Part shown: in pieces, positions 1 through 5,720 of the stretch
Layout: each line of letters begins with the position of its first letter
How positions within the stretch are numbered: the first letter of the stretch is position 1
From: Actinomycetota bacterium
GTDB taxonomy: Bacteria > Actinomycetota > Thermoleophilia > Miltoncostaeales > Miltoncostaeaceae
NCBI GenBank assembly: GCA_947475125.1
Contig: CANJMX010000069.1
Coordinates: 1-7,822 of the forward strand
Direction: 5' to 3'
DNA length: 7,822 bases
Notes under the pieces: model-generated
The model's input: only the letters and a program-made list of their open reading frames with translations
What the model was told of the DNA's origin: nothing
The model's database searches: none
Translations under genes and position numbers: made by a program

Positions 1-28
1 AGGTGTGCGGAGAGGTCGATCACGGCGG

Positions 29-75
29 GGGACACTAGCGGGGGTGACGCCATTGCCCGCCCGCGCTAGTGTCCC
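29..75. repeat. 12-bp perfect inverted repeat around the tRNA-Ala promoter
   Basis: The left arm GGGACACTAGCG (29-40) is the exact reverse complement of the right arm CGCTAGTGTCCC (64-75), with 23 nt between them. The inner edges can pair further (GGG 41-43 with CCC/GCC at 60-62) if G63 bulges out. As RNA this would be a very stable hairpin. As DNA it is a palindromic site covering the proposed -10 of the tRNA promoter. It could be the terminator of a gene to the left of the window, although no T-tract follows, or a binding site for a dimeric protein. The repeat is seen directly; its function is inferred. Confidence 0.7.
44..72 (+). promoter_or_regulatory. Probable promoter of the tRNA-Ala gene
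   Basis: GTGACG (44-49) resembles a -35 element (TTGACA consensus). After a 17-nt spacer comes TAGTGT (67-72), which fits the TANNNT -10 pattern usual in high-GC actinobacteria. Transcription would start near 79, a few bases before the mature tRNA 5' end at 85, as expected for a tRNA with a short leader. The -10 lies inside the right arm of the inverted repeat. Confidence 0.5.
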
Positions 76-84
76 GGCCCGCGA

Positions 85-157
85 GGGGCATTAGCTCAGT
101 TGGGAGAGCGCCTGGATCGCACCCAGGAGGTCAGCGGTTCGAATCCGCTATGCTCCA
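85..157 (+). tRNA. tRNA-Ala (anticodon CGC)
   Basis: A full 73-nt cloverleaf can be folded by eye. The acceptor stem is GGGGCAT/ATGCTCC (85-91 with 150-156) and the discriminator base is A157. The D stem is GCTC/GAGC (94-97 with 106-109) and the anticodon stem is CCTGG/CCAGG (111-115 with 123-127). The loop ATCGCAC places the anticodon CGC at 118-120, which reads GCG alanine codons. The T arm is AGCGG-TTCGAAT-CCGCT (133-149). The third acceptor pair is G3:U70 (G87 with T154), the main identity element for alanyl-tRNA synthetase, which confirms alanine independently of the anticodon. The 3' CCA is not encoded: TCG follows the discriminator, so it must be added by the CCA-adding enzyme. Confidence 0.98.
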
Positions 158-160
158 TCG

Positions 161-193
161 AAAGCCCTGCAAACGCGGGGCTTTTGCCGTTTT
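161..193 (+). terminator. Rho-independent terminator of tRNA-Ala
   Basis: A 10-bp stem AAAGCCCTGC (161-170) / GCGGGGCTTT (175-184), with one U-G pair and an AAAC tetraloop, begins three bases after the tRNA 3' end. The descending arm ends in TTTT (182-185) and a further T run lies at 190-193. This should end the tRNA transcript and keep it separate from the ETF-QO gene downstream. Confidence 0.85.
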
Positions 194-256
194 CGTGGCG
201 AAATGGCCCGTGACACTTCTGGGCCAATCGGCAGTCCGCCCGGGGTCACCGGTACC

Positions 257-285
257 GTTCCGCCGCCCACTGGGCCACGTATGAT
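257..285 (+). promoter_or_regulatory. Candidate promoter of the ETF-QO gene
   Basis: TATGAT (280-285) is one base from the TATAAT consensus -10. The -35 region, around GTTCCG (257-262) at 17-nt spacing, is poor. Transcription would start near 292, giving a leader of about 30 nt to the ATG at 324. A Shine-Dalgarno-like AAGGTGA (307-313) lies in that leader. The terminator at 161-193 means the gene needs its own promoter. Confidence 0.4.
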
Positions 286-323
286 TCGCCCGTACCCGAA
301 ATCTTCAAGGTGACGACACGATC

Positions 324-2018
324 ATGAGCACGATCCCCGCAGAGTTCCCGCCCCGGCACCGTCCGTCCCATTACGTGGTCGCGCCGGAGGCCGGGGAGGA
401 CGAGTTCATCGAGGTCGGAGTCCTCTTCGTCGGCGCCGGTCCGGCCGGCCTGGCCGGGGCAATCCGTCTCGGTCAGATCATGGCCGAGGACGAGGAGTTG
501 ATGGAGGCCCTCGGCGAGGTGCCCATCGCCATCGTCGAGAAGGGCAAGGGACCCGGCTCGCATCTGCTCTCGGGCTCGGTCATGCGGCCGGGGCCGTTCA
601 AGTCGCTGTTCCCGGATGCCGCGCCCGGCGAAACCCCCGGCATCTATGAGGAAGTCACGAAGGAAGCCGTGTACTTCCTTCGCAAGGACGGCAAGACCAA
701 GATCCCGACGCCGCCCGACCTGAACAACCACGGCAACTGGGTTGTCTCTATCTCCCAGCTCTCGCGCTTTATGGCCGAGAACGCCGAGGAGTACGGCGCG
801 TACATGCTGCCCGAGACCGACGCCCAGCAGCTGCTGGTGGAGAACGGCCGGGTGGTGGGCATCAAGACCGGCGACAAGGGTCGCGGCCGCGATGGCGAGG
901 AGCTCTCCACGTTTGAGCCCGGCGTCGAGGTGCGCGCCAAGGTGACCGTTATCTGCGAAGGGACTCAGGGGCACCTCGCGGGCGTGCTCCGAGACCACTT
1001 CCAGCTCGATCAGGACAGCACGCAGATCTTCGAGATCGGCGTCAAGGAAGTGTGGGAGGTCGAGAAGCCGCTCGATCGCGTGGTGCACACAATCGGGTGG
1101 CCGCTCAAGCTCGGTTCGAAGTGGCGTGAGTACGGCGGAGCCTGGATGTATCCGATGGGCGGCAACATGGTGTCCATCGGGATGGTGGTGGGTCTCGACG
1201 CCGCCGATGCCAACATTTCGGCGCACGACCTGCTGCAGCAGGCCAAGACGAATCCGCTCTTCAAGGATGTCCTCGCCGGGGGCCGCCGCGTCGCGTGGGG
1301 TGCCAAGACCATTCCGTCTGGCGGCATCTACGGGCTTCCCAGCCGGTTCCACGTTCCGGGAGCCGTTCTGTGCGGCGACTCCGCGGGGTTCGTCAACCTG
1401 GCTGCGCTCAAGGGCGTCAGCTACGCGATGCAGTCCGGCATCATCGCCGCGGAGACCATCGCCGCTGCCATCAAGGCCGGCACGGTTGAGGAGACCACTG
1501 GCCTCTGGGGCTACGACGAGGCCATCAAGAACTCCGAGGTGTGGAAGGACCTGTGGCGCGTGCGCAACTTCCGCCCCTCGTTTCAGAAGGGGTTCATCTA
1601 CGCCGGCATCGTCAACGGGCTGTCAATGCTCACCCGCGGCAAGCTGCCGAAGAAGGTCAGCATCAAGGCCGACCGCGACGAGCCCGTGCTCATCGGGCCC
1701 GACCGGGGCTATCCGAAGCCCGACGGCGAGTACATCTTCGACAAGTTGTCGTCGGTGTTCCTCAGCGGCAACAAGACCCGCGATGACCAGCCCAACCACA
1801 TCCGGGTGCGCACCAATGTGCCGCTCGAGCTGGCGGTGGCCTGGGAGAACATGTGCCCGGCCAAGGTGTACGAGGTGGTCCCCGATAGCGAGAAGGACGG
1901 CTTCGTGGACGTGCGGGTGAACAACCCCAACTGTGTGCAGTGCGGTGCCATTACCGCCAAGGGTGGCCAGCTGACGCCGCCCGAGGGCGGGAGCGGCCCC
2001 GAGTACACCCTCACCTAG
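324..2018 (+). CDS. Electron-transfer flavoprotein:quinone oxidoreductase (ETF-QO), three-cysteine Fe-S variant
   Basis: The 564-residue product matches the ETF-QO (ETF dehydrogenase/FixC-like) family in length and architecture. This enzyme oxidises reduced ETF and passes electrons to membrane quinone, linking acyl-CoA and amino-acid dehydrogenases to respiration. The FAD Rossmann motif GAGPAG is at 37-42, after a hydrophilic extension of about 30 residues. The second FAD motif (VLCGDSAGF, GD at 351-352) precedes a conserved helix (LAALKGVSYAMQSG). The C-terminal ferredoxin-like domain has CPAKVYE (C511) and NCVQCGAI (C537, C540). Family members usually place a fourth ligand three residues after the last of these (CxxCxxC). 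Here it is Ile543 (codon ATT), so only three cluster cysteines remain. The family's PPEGG(S)GPxY tail is intact, so this is not a frameshift. The start is ATG 324, with AAGGTGA 11 nt upstream. No etfA or etfB gene is in the window. The family call is secure; the cluster type is uncertain. Confidence 0.93.
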   Translation: MSTIPAEFPPRHRPSHYVVAPEAGEDEFIEVGVLFVGAGPAGLAGAIRLGQIMAEDEELMEALGEVPIAIVEKGKGPGSHLLSGSVMRPGPFKSLFPDAAPGETPGIYEEVTKEAVYFLRKDGKTKIPTPPDLNNHGNWVVSISQLSRFMAENAEEYGAYMLPETDAQQLLVENGRVVGIKTGDKGRGRDGEELSTFEPGVEVRAKVTVICEGTQGHLAGVLRDHFQLDQDSTQIFEIGVKEVWEVEKPLDRVVHTIGWPLKLGSKWREYGGAWMYPMGGNMVSIGMVVGLDAADANISAHDLLQQAKTNPLFKDVLAGGRRVAWGAKTIPSGGIYGLPSRFHVPGAVLCGDSAGFVNLAALKGVSYAMQSGIIAAETIAAAIKAGTVEETTGLWGYDEAIKNSEVWKDLWRVRNFRPSFQKGFIYAGIVNGLSMLTRGKLPKKVSIKADRDEPVLIGPDRGYPKPDGEYIFDKLSSVFLSGNKTRDDQPNHIRVRTNVPLELAVAWENMCPAKVYEVVPDSEKDGFVDVRVNNPNCVQCGAITAKGGQLTPPEGGSGPEYTLT

Positions 2019-2027
2019 GCAGCACCT

Positions 2028-2059
2028 GCCCGGCGCACTCCCCGGAGGGGGCGCCGGGC
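2028..2059. terminator. GC-rich hairpin between convergent genes
   Basis: A perfect 9-bp stem GCCCGGCGC (2028-2036) / GCGCCGGGC (2051-2059) encloses a loop that can pair further (CCCC 2040-2043 with GGGG 2047-2050). It sits between the ETF-QO stop (2016-2018) and the stop of the minus-strand gamma-carbonic-anhydrase-like gene (2074-2076), the right place for a bidirectional terminator. Neither side has a clear T-tract, so it would be a hairpin-only terminator, as is often proposed for high-GC actinobacteria. Confidence 0.65.
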
Positions 2060-2073
2060 GATGCGTTTGGTGA

Positions 2074-2592
2074 TCAGGCCGGTCGCGCCTCGCTGGCGTG
2101 GCGAGAGGCGTTTGCCACATAGCGGGCCGCCTGCGCAGCCAGACCGGCGCGCTCGTCGTCGGTGAGGTCGCGGCGCACTTTGGCCGGAACACCTACTGCA
2201 AGAACCCCTGAGGGAATCTCCATTCCTTCGGGCACCAGGGCGTGGGCGCCGATGATGCTCTGTGAGCCGATGCGGGCACCATTGAGCACGGTGGCCCCGA
2301 TACCGATGAGGCACTCATCGCCCACGGTGCAGCCGTGCACGGTTGCGCGGTGGCCAATGGTCACTCGATCGCCCACTGTGCAGGGCATACCGGGGTCGGC
2401 ATGCAGCACGGCGCCGTCCTGAACATTTGTGTCGGCTCCAACCGTGATCCCCTCGACATCGCCACGCAGAACAGCGGTTGGCCATACGGATGAGCGGTCG
2501 CCAAGTCGTACCTGGCCGATCACCACAGCGGTGTCATGAACGAACACGCCGACCCCGATTTCGGGGGTGTCCCTGCCGAGTCCCTGAATCAC
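2074..2592 (-). CDS. Gamma-carbonic anhydrase family protein (left-handed beta-helix)
   Basis: The 172-residue product is built of hexapeptide repeats (V-x-I-G-x-G type turns such as VGDRVTIGH, VGDECLIGIGA and IGSQSIIGAHA) that form the left-handed beta-helix of the gamma-CA/YrdA/PaaY/CaiE group. The three zinc-ligand histidines of the family are present at H64 (VLHAD), H81 (IGHRATVHG) and H86. The supporting residues R43, D45 and Q58/D59 (LRGDV, NVQDG) are also conserved. The closing segment ALVPEGMEIPSGVLAVGVPAKVRR is typical. Many relatives bind metal but show weak or no CO2 hydratase activity, so the substrate stays open. The start is GTG at 2592, fixed by a strong GGAGG eight bases upstream. 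The gene converges on ETF-QO and diverges from the cytochrome c operon. It is complete, with no odd features. Confidence 0.93.
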   Translation of the reverse strand: MIQGLGRDTPEIGVGVFVHDTAVVIGQVRLGDRSSVWPTAVLRGDVEGITVGADTNVQDGAVLHADPGMPCTVGDRVTIGHRATVHGCTVGDECLIGIGATVLNGARIGSQSIIGAHALVPEGMEIPSGVLAVGVPAKVRRDLTDDERAGLAAQAARYVANASRHASEARPA

Positions 2593-2600
2593 GCGTCAAA

Positions 2601-2605
2601 CCTCC
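2601..2605 (-). promoter_or_regulatory. Shine-Dalgarno site fixing the GTG start of the gamma-CA gene
   Basis: Read on the minus strand, GGAGG is followed by eight bases (TTTGACGC) and then GTG at 2592-2590. This near-perfect anti-SD match at ideal spacing supports the GTG start over internal alternatives. Confidence 0.75.
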
Positions 2606-2619
2606 CGACTTCTGCCATT

Positions 2620-2636
2620 GGGGCAGGAGATGCTCC
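2620..2636. repeat. Small inverted repeat in the divergent intergenic region
   Basis: GGGGCA (2620-2625) pairs with TGCTCC (2631-2636), with one G-T pair and a GGAGA loop. It lies between the gamma-CA start (2592) and the cytochrome c start (2708). It could be an operator between the divergent genes, or chance in GC-rich DNA. The stem is short, so I give it little weight. Confidence 0.3.
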
Positions 2637-2650
2637 CGTTTAGGCGTACG

Positions 2651-2678
2651 TTGCGATGGTAGGGTTGCCGCGTAGGTA
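2651..2678 (+). promoter_or_regulatory. Possible promoter of the cytochrome c-STAS-serS operon
   Basis: TTGCGA (2651-2656), a 16-nt spacer and TAGGTA (2673-2678) give a plausible sigma-70-type promoter with a start near 2685, about 23 nt before the ATG. An overlapping alternative -10 is TAGGGT (2660-2665), but its -35 region is weak. A promoter is expected here because the flanking gene is divergent; the exact element is uncertain. Confidence 0.3.
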
Positions 2679-2707
2679 ATTGGACATATCGCACCGAGGA
2701 GCGATCA

Positions 2708-3211
2708 ATGCGTCGAGGGATCACCGTTGCTGCCGCTGTCATTTCTTCCGTTGCCCTGATCGGCATCGGTGCGGGTTGTGGGGGCACGGATCCGTCCGCC
2801 GCCAGCACCCCCGCTGACGCGACCACCATCGCCAACAACGCTCCTCAGACCGACTCCGAAGGCAAGACCATCCCCGCTCCCGACGCGGCCGCAACGCCTG
2901 CGGATTCGGGCAACACGGGCACCAGTTCTGGTGGCGCAGGTGGGGTTGCGAGCGCCCCCGAGGGCGGTGGGAGCGGCGCGTCATCTGGCGATGTCGCTGC
3001 CGGAAAGACATTCTTTGATGCCACCTGCCAGGGCTGCCACCCGTCAGGCGGAACTCAGGCGGGCGTCGGGCCGCAGTTGTCGGCCACGAAGATGGACGCC
3101 GCGCAGATCAAGACTCAGGTACAGAATGGCAAGGGTGCGATGCCCGGCGGACTCGCGTCGGGTGCCGATCTCGACAATGTGGTCGCCTACGTCCTCAGCA
3201 TCAAGCAGTAG
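2708..3211 (+). CDS. Exported class I c-type cytochrome with N-terminal anchor and long flexible linker
   Basis: The 167-residue product has three parts. Residues 1-24 are a signal or anchor segment: MRR, a hydrophobic core (ITVAAAVISSVALIGIGAG) and Cys24. The cysteine suggests a lipoprotein, although the bases of the lipobox are imperfect because position -3 is Gly. Residues 25-93 are a low-complexity Ala/Ser/Thr/Gly/Pro linker, a flexible tether with no predicted fold. Residues 94-167 are a small monohaem cytochrome c domain, with haem attachment CQGCH at 107-111, probable Met ligand M145 in GAMPGG, and the C-terminal helix LDNVVAYVLSIKQ. It would shuttle electrons on the outer face of the membrane; its partners are unknown. 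The start ATG is preceded by GAGGAG at 2696-2701 with six bases of spacing. It is the first gene of the operon and ends in tandem stops TAGTAG (3209-3214). Confidence 0.9.
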   Translation: MRRGITVAAAVISSVALIGIGAGCGGTDPSAASTPADATTIANNAPQTDSEGKTIPAPDAAATPADSGNTGTSSGGAGGVASAPEGGGSGASSGDVAAGKTFFDATCQGCHPSGGTQAGVGPQLSATKMDAAQIKTQVQNGKGAMPGGLASGADLDNVVAYVLSIKQ

Positions 3212-3222
3212 TAGCGGTCCCA

Positions 3223-3579
3223 ATGGGACTTGAGGTCGCCACCGGGGGCCGGGACGACCTCGTCGTGATCACCCTCCGGGGTGAACTCGACATCTACACC
3301 GTTCCGGCTTTTCGACGCGAGATCGGCGAGGTTGATCCGGCTGCAGTGCGGATCGTCCTCGACCTCAACGATGTGACACTTCTTGACTCCTCGGGTCTCG
3401 GTGCGATCGTGGCGCTTCGTGCAAGGGCTGCCGAGGGGTTGGGGGGCGTGGCCATCGCCTGCGAGCGCCGGCAGGTGCTGCGGGTATTCGAGGTCACGGG
3501 GCTCCGGTCGGCATTCCCCATCGGTGAAGATGTCGACGCAGCAATCAGAGCGCTGGACGAAACGACACTGGAGACCTGA
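3223..3579 (+). CDS. STAS-domain anti-sigma factor antagonist (SpoIIAA/RsbV-like)
   Basis: The 118-residue product is a single STAS domain of normal length. In the SpoIIAA/RsbV family, the unphosphorylated protein binds an anti-sigma kinase and frees the sigma factor; phosphorylation at a conserved serine switches this off. The family pattern is clear: an N-terminal strand pair (VVITLRGELDIYTVPAF), then VLDLNDVTLLDSSGLGAIV with the DSSGLG loop at 55-60. S56 is the likely phosphorylation site, by family analogy. The C-terminal half (LRVFEVTGLRSAFPIGEDVDAAI) is typical. No anti-sigma kinase, sigma factor or phosphatase lies in the window. The ATG is 11 nt after the cytochrome c stop and has no convincing Shine-Dalgarno, so translation may depend on coupling. 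serS follows after 3 nt. Confidence 0.93.
   Translation: MGLEVATGGRDDLVVITLRGELDIYTVPAFRREIGEVDPAAVRIVLDLNDVTLLDSSGLGAIVALRARAAEGLGGVAIACERRQVLRVFEVTGLRSAFPIGEDVDAAIRALDETTLET
3570..3574 (+). promoter_or_regulatory. Shine-Dalgarno site for serS inside the STAS gene
   Basis: GGAGA lies in the last codons of the STAS gene, eight bases before the GTG start of serS at 3583. It supports the GTG start and suggests that the two genes are translationally coupled. Confidence 0.6.
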
Positions 3580-3582
3580 CGC

Positions 3583-4848
3583 GTGCTTGACCTCCGACTC
3601 ATCCGCCGTGACCCCGACACCGTGCGGGCTGCCCTGTCGCGCCGCGGAGATGCTGCCCGACTCGACGACGTGCTGGCGCTGGATGAGACGTGCCGTGGGG
3701 TACGGATGTCTGTTGAGGAGATGCGCGCCGAGTCCACGCGTATTGCCAAGGGGATTGGTCAGGCGAAGAAGGCCGGCGAGCCCGTTGACCCGGCTCAGGA
3801 GACCGAAGCCAGGCGGCTTCGCGACGAGACGACGGCCCAGGAAGAGGTGCTCCGGGCTGCCGAGGCCGATCGCGATGCCCTTCTTCTGCAGCTCCCGAAT
3901 CTCGCGCAGGCTGAGGCACCCGACGGTGGCGAAGACGACGCGCTCGAACTGCGCAGGGTGGGGGAGATCCCCACATTCCCGGGAGGGGTCCTCGACCACG
4001 TGACCATTGCGGAGGGGCTTGGCGGCCTCGATCTGGAGCGCGCTGCACGCACCTCCGGATCGCGCTTTGCGTATCTGATGGGTCCGCTTGTACGCCTGCA
4101 GATGTCGCTGGTCACGTACGCGGTCGACCTGCTTGAGGGGGAGGGCTTCATCCCGGTCATTCCCCCCGTGCTGGTGCGGGAGGAAGCACTTCTGGGCACG
4201 GGGTTCTTCCCGACTGACAGGTCGGCCATCTACGAGACCGCATCCGACGATCTATTCCTGGTGGGCACATCCGAGGTACCGCTGGCGGCGCTGCATCAGG
4301 ACGAGATCCTTGATGAAGCCGACCTGCCGCTGCGGTACGCGGGTATCTCAACATGCTTCCGGCGCGAGGCCGGCGCTGCGGGACGCGATACACGCGGCAT
4401 CTTCCGGGTGCACCAGTTCGACAAGGTGGAGATGTTCACGTTCACCACACCCGAGCAGTCGGAGGCTGAGCACCAGCGAATCCTCGCGATTGAGGAGCGC
4501 ATTCTCAGCGACCTCAACATCCCGTACCGCGTGGTTGACGTCGCCGTGGGCGATCTGGGTGCCTCGGCTGCGCGAAAGTTCGATTGCGAGGCCTGGATGC
4601 CGGGTCAGGATCGCTATCGCGAGGTCACCTCGTGCTCCAACTGCACCGACTACCAGGCGCGGCGCCTGCGTTGCCGCACCAAGCGCGGCAAGGACACCCT
4701 GCCCGTGCATACCCTCAACGGCACTGCCGTGGCGGTGGGCCGCACCCTCATCGCACTGCTCGAAAACCACCAGCGGCCCGACGGCAGCGTGGGCATCCCG
4801 GAGGTTCTTCAGGCGTTTGGCGCGCCCCCCGAGTTGAAGCCGCGCTGA
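3583..4848 (+). CDS. serS: Seryl-tRNA synthetase
   Basis: The 421-residue product is a full-length bacterial-type class II seryl-tRNA synthetase, which charges tRNA-Ser (and tRNA-Sec where present) with serine in the cytoplasm. It opens with MLDLRLIRRDPDTVRAAL, followed by the tRNA-binding helical hairpin (about 1-110, rich in Glu/Arg/Ala). The catalytic core contains the motif 1 region (VIPPVLVREEALLGTGFFP, about 187-205), the serine-binding TSE at 229-231 and motif 2 (CFRREAG, F259-R260-x-E262, continuing to RVHQFDKVEMF at 285). Motif 3 (NGTAVAVGRTLIALLENHQ) carries R387. The conserved tail RPDGSVGIPEVLQAF is present. All catalytic signatures are intact. The start is GTG, 3 nt after the STAS stop. 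The stop TGA shares its A with the ATG of the kinase gene. There is no T-box-like leader, because the gene is internal to the operon. Confidence 0.98.
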   Translation: MLDLRLIRRDPDTVRAALSRRGDAARLDDVLALDETCRGVRMSVEEMRAESTRIAKGIGQAKKAGEPVDPAQETEARRLRDETTAQEEVLRAAEADRDALLLQLPNLAQAEAPDGGEDDALELRRVGEIPTFPGGVLDHVTIAEGLGGLDLERAARTSGSRFAYLMGPLVRLQMSLVTYAVDLLEGEGFIPVIPPVLVREEALLGTGFFPTDRSAIYETASDDLFLVGTSEVPLAALHQDEILDEADLPLRYAGISTCFRREAGAAGRDTRGIFRVHQFDKVEMFTFTTPEQSEAEHQRILAIEERILSDLNIPYRVVDVAVGDLGASAARKFDCEAWMPGQDRYREVTSCSNCTDYQARRLRCRTKRGKDTLPVHTLNGTAVAVGRTLIALLENHQRPDGSVGIPEVLQAFGAPPELKPR

Positions 4849-5672
4849 TGCCGGGGCCCGCTCCACGGGTGGTCATCATCGGCCATGTGGAGTGGGTCAC
4901 CCATGCGCAGGGTCACCTGCCCGACCGCGGGCACATCGCAGATCTGCACGACCCGTGGAGTGAGCCAGCAGGCGGGGGAGGGGTAGCCGCAGTGGCCGCC
5001 GCACGTCTGGGCGCTCACGTGACCCTGCTCACTGCGCTCGGCGATGACATCACCGCGGCCGAGTGCAGGCGGCTGCTCGAGGATCGCGGGGTGTCGGTGG
5101 TCGCGGCCCGGGCGACCGGCGCGCAGACCCCGGTGCTCACCATCATCGAGCCTGGCGGGGAGCGCACCATCATGGTCGTGGGCGCCCGGATGCAGGCCCG
5201 GGCCTCAGACCTACCCGGTACTGATCTCCTCGCCTCCGCGGATGCGGTCTATTACACGGGGGAAGACCCCGAGCTGCTTCGGGTTGCCCGGCAGGCGCGG
5301 CACCTTGTGGTGAGCGGGCGCCGACTCGGGGATGTGACGGCGGCCGGCATCGTCGCCGACGTCATCGTGGCCAGCGCGAACGATCCCGACGAGAGCCCGG
5401 CCGCCCTCCCGGCACATCTGACACCGGGCGCAGTGGTGATGACCGACGGAGCAGCTGGGGGCTCCATCGAACCCCACGGCGCCCCCGTGTGCCGATATGC
5501 ACCGGCCGTGCAGGCTGCGCCGATCGTCGACTCGTACGGCTGCGGCGACTCATTCGCCGCCGGCCTCACCGTTGGCCTCGCCCGAGGCCTCGGAATTGAC
5601 GACGCCGTGGCGGTGGGGGCAGCAGCCGGTGGTCTGTGCGCCACTTGGCGGGGTGGACTGGGGCCGACCTGA
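4848..5672 (+). CDS. PfkB/ribokinase-family kinase, substrate unknown
   Basis: The 274-residue product has the ribokinase-like fold. The first strand VVIIGHVEW leads to a glycine-rich substrate-site segment (PAGGGGVAAVAAARLGA, 40-56), then VTLLTALGDD, a lid-type strand pair (TPVLTIIEPGGERTIMVVGA) and the C-terminal PfkB signature DSYGCGDSFAAGL. D234 is the expected catalytic base. The canonical GAGD anion hole reads GCGD here (231-234). The Asn and Asp usual in ribokinase substrate sites (GSINVD, GGKGAN) are absent, replaced by GHVEWV and GGGGVA. The substrate is therefore probably not ribose, and I cannot name it. At 274 residues it is slightly short for the family. The ATG at 4848 overlaps the serS stop by one base (TGATG), with only a weak GAAG upstream, so re-initiation is likely. 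Reading further upstream in frame would overlap serS heavily and adds no family sequence. Confidence 0.85.
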   Translation: MPGPAPRVVIIGHVEWVTHAQGHLPDRGHIADLHDPWSEPAGGGGVAAVAAARLGAHVTLLTALGDDITAAECRRLLEDRGVSVVAARATGAQTPVLTIIEPGGERTIMVVGARMQARASDLPGTDLLASADAVYYTGEDPELLRVARQARHLVVSGRRLGDVTAAGIVADVIVASANDPDESPAALPAHLTPGAVVMTDGAAGGSIEPHGAPVCRYAPAVQAAPIVDSYGCGDSFAAGLTVGLARGLGIDDAVAVGAAAGGLCATWRGGLGPT

Positions 5673-5720
5673 CCGGGGGAGGCGCAGCCGGGCCGACCGG
5701 GACCTAAATGAATCATCACG

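Noticed and set aside
85..157. tRNA-Ala as an integration site for a mobile element
   Set aside because: No integrase gene and no repeated copy of the tRNA 3' end was seen downstream in this window.
246..1352. Long minus-strand open frame (368 codons) opposite the ETF-QO gene
   Set aside because: It is the mirror of a strongly supported gene in GC-rich DNA, where stops are rare in the antisense frame. The translation is Arg/His/Leu-rich with no recognisable motif.
2015..2314. Additional minus-strand open frame at the 3' end of the gamma-CA gene
   Set aside because: It overlaps the gamma-CA gene in another frame and gives an Arg/Pro-rich translation with no family features.
3209..3214. TAGTAG at the end of the cytochrome c gene as possible recoding (for example pyrrolysine)
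   Set aside because: The cytochrome c domain is already complete with its C-terminal helix, and tandem stops simply secure termination.
3212..3582. T-box or other riboswitch controlling serS
   Set aside because: serS lies 3 nt after the STAS gene inside an operon. No untranslated leader large enough for a T-box exists.
3187..3999. Minus-strand open frame (270 codons) across the STAS and serS genes
   Set aside because: It spans two well-supported genes and their junction, and its translation has no family features. It is an antisense artefact of high GC.
4088..4837. Plus-strand open frame inside serS in another frame
   Set aside because: Its composition is extreme (Arg/Ser/Pro/Cys), and the serS frame has all class II synthetase motifs intact.
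4584..4847. Upstream in-frame extension of the PfkB kinase to a start at 4584
   Set aside because: The extra 88 residues lie wholly inside the serS 3' end and show no kinase sequence. The family fold begins right after ATG 4848.
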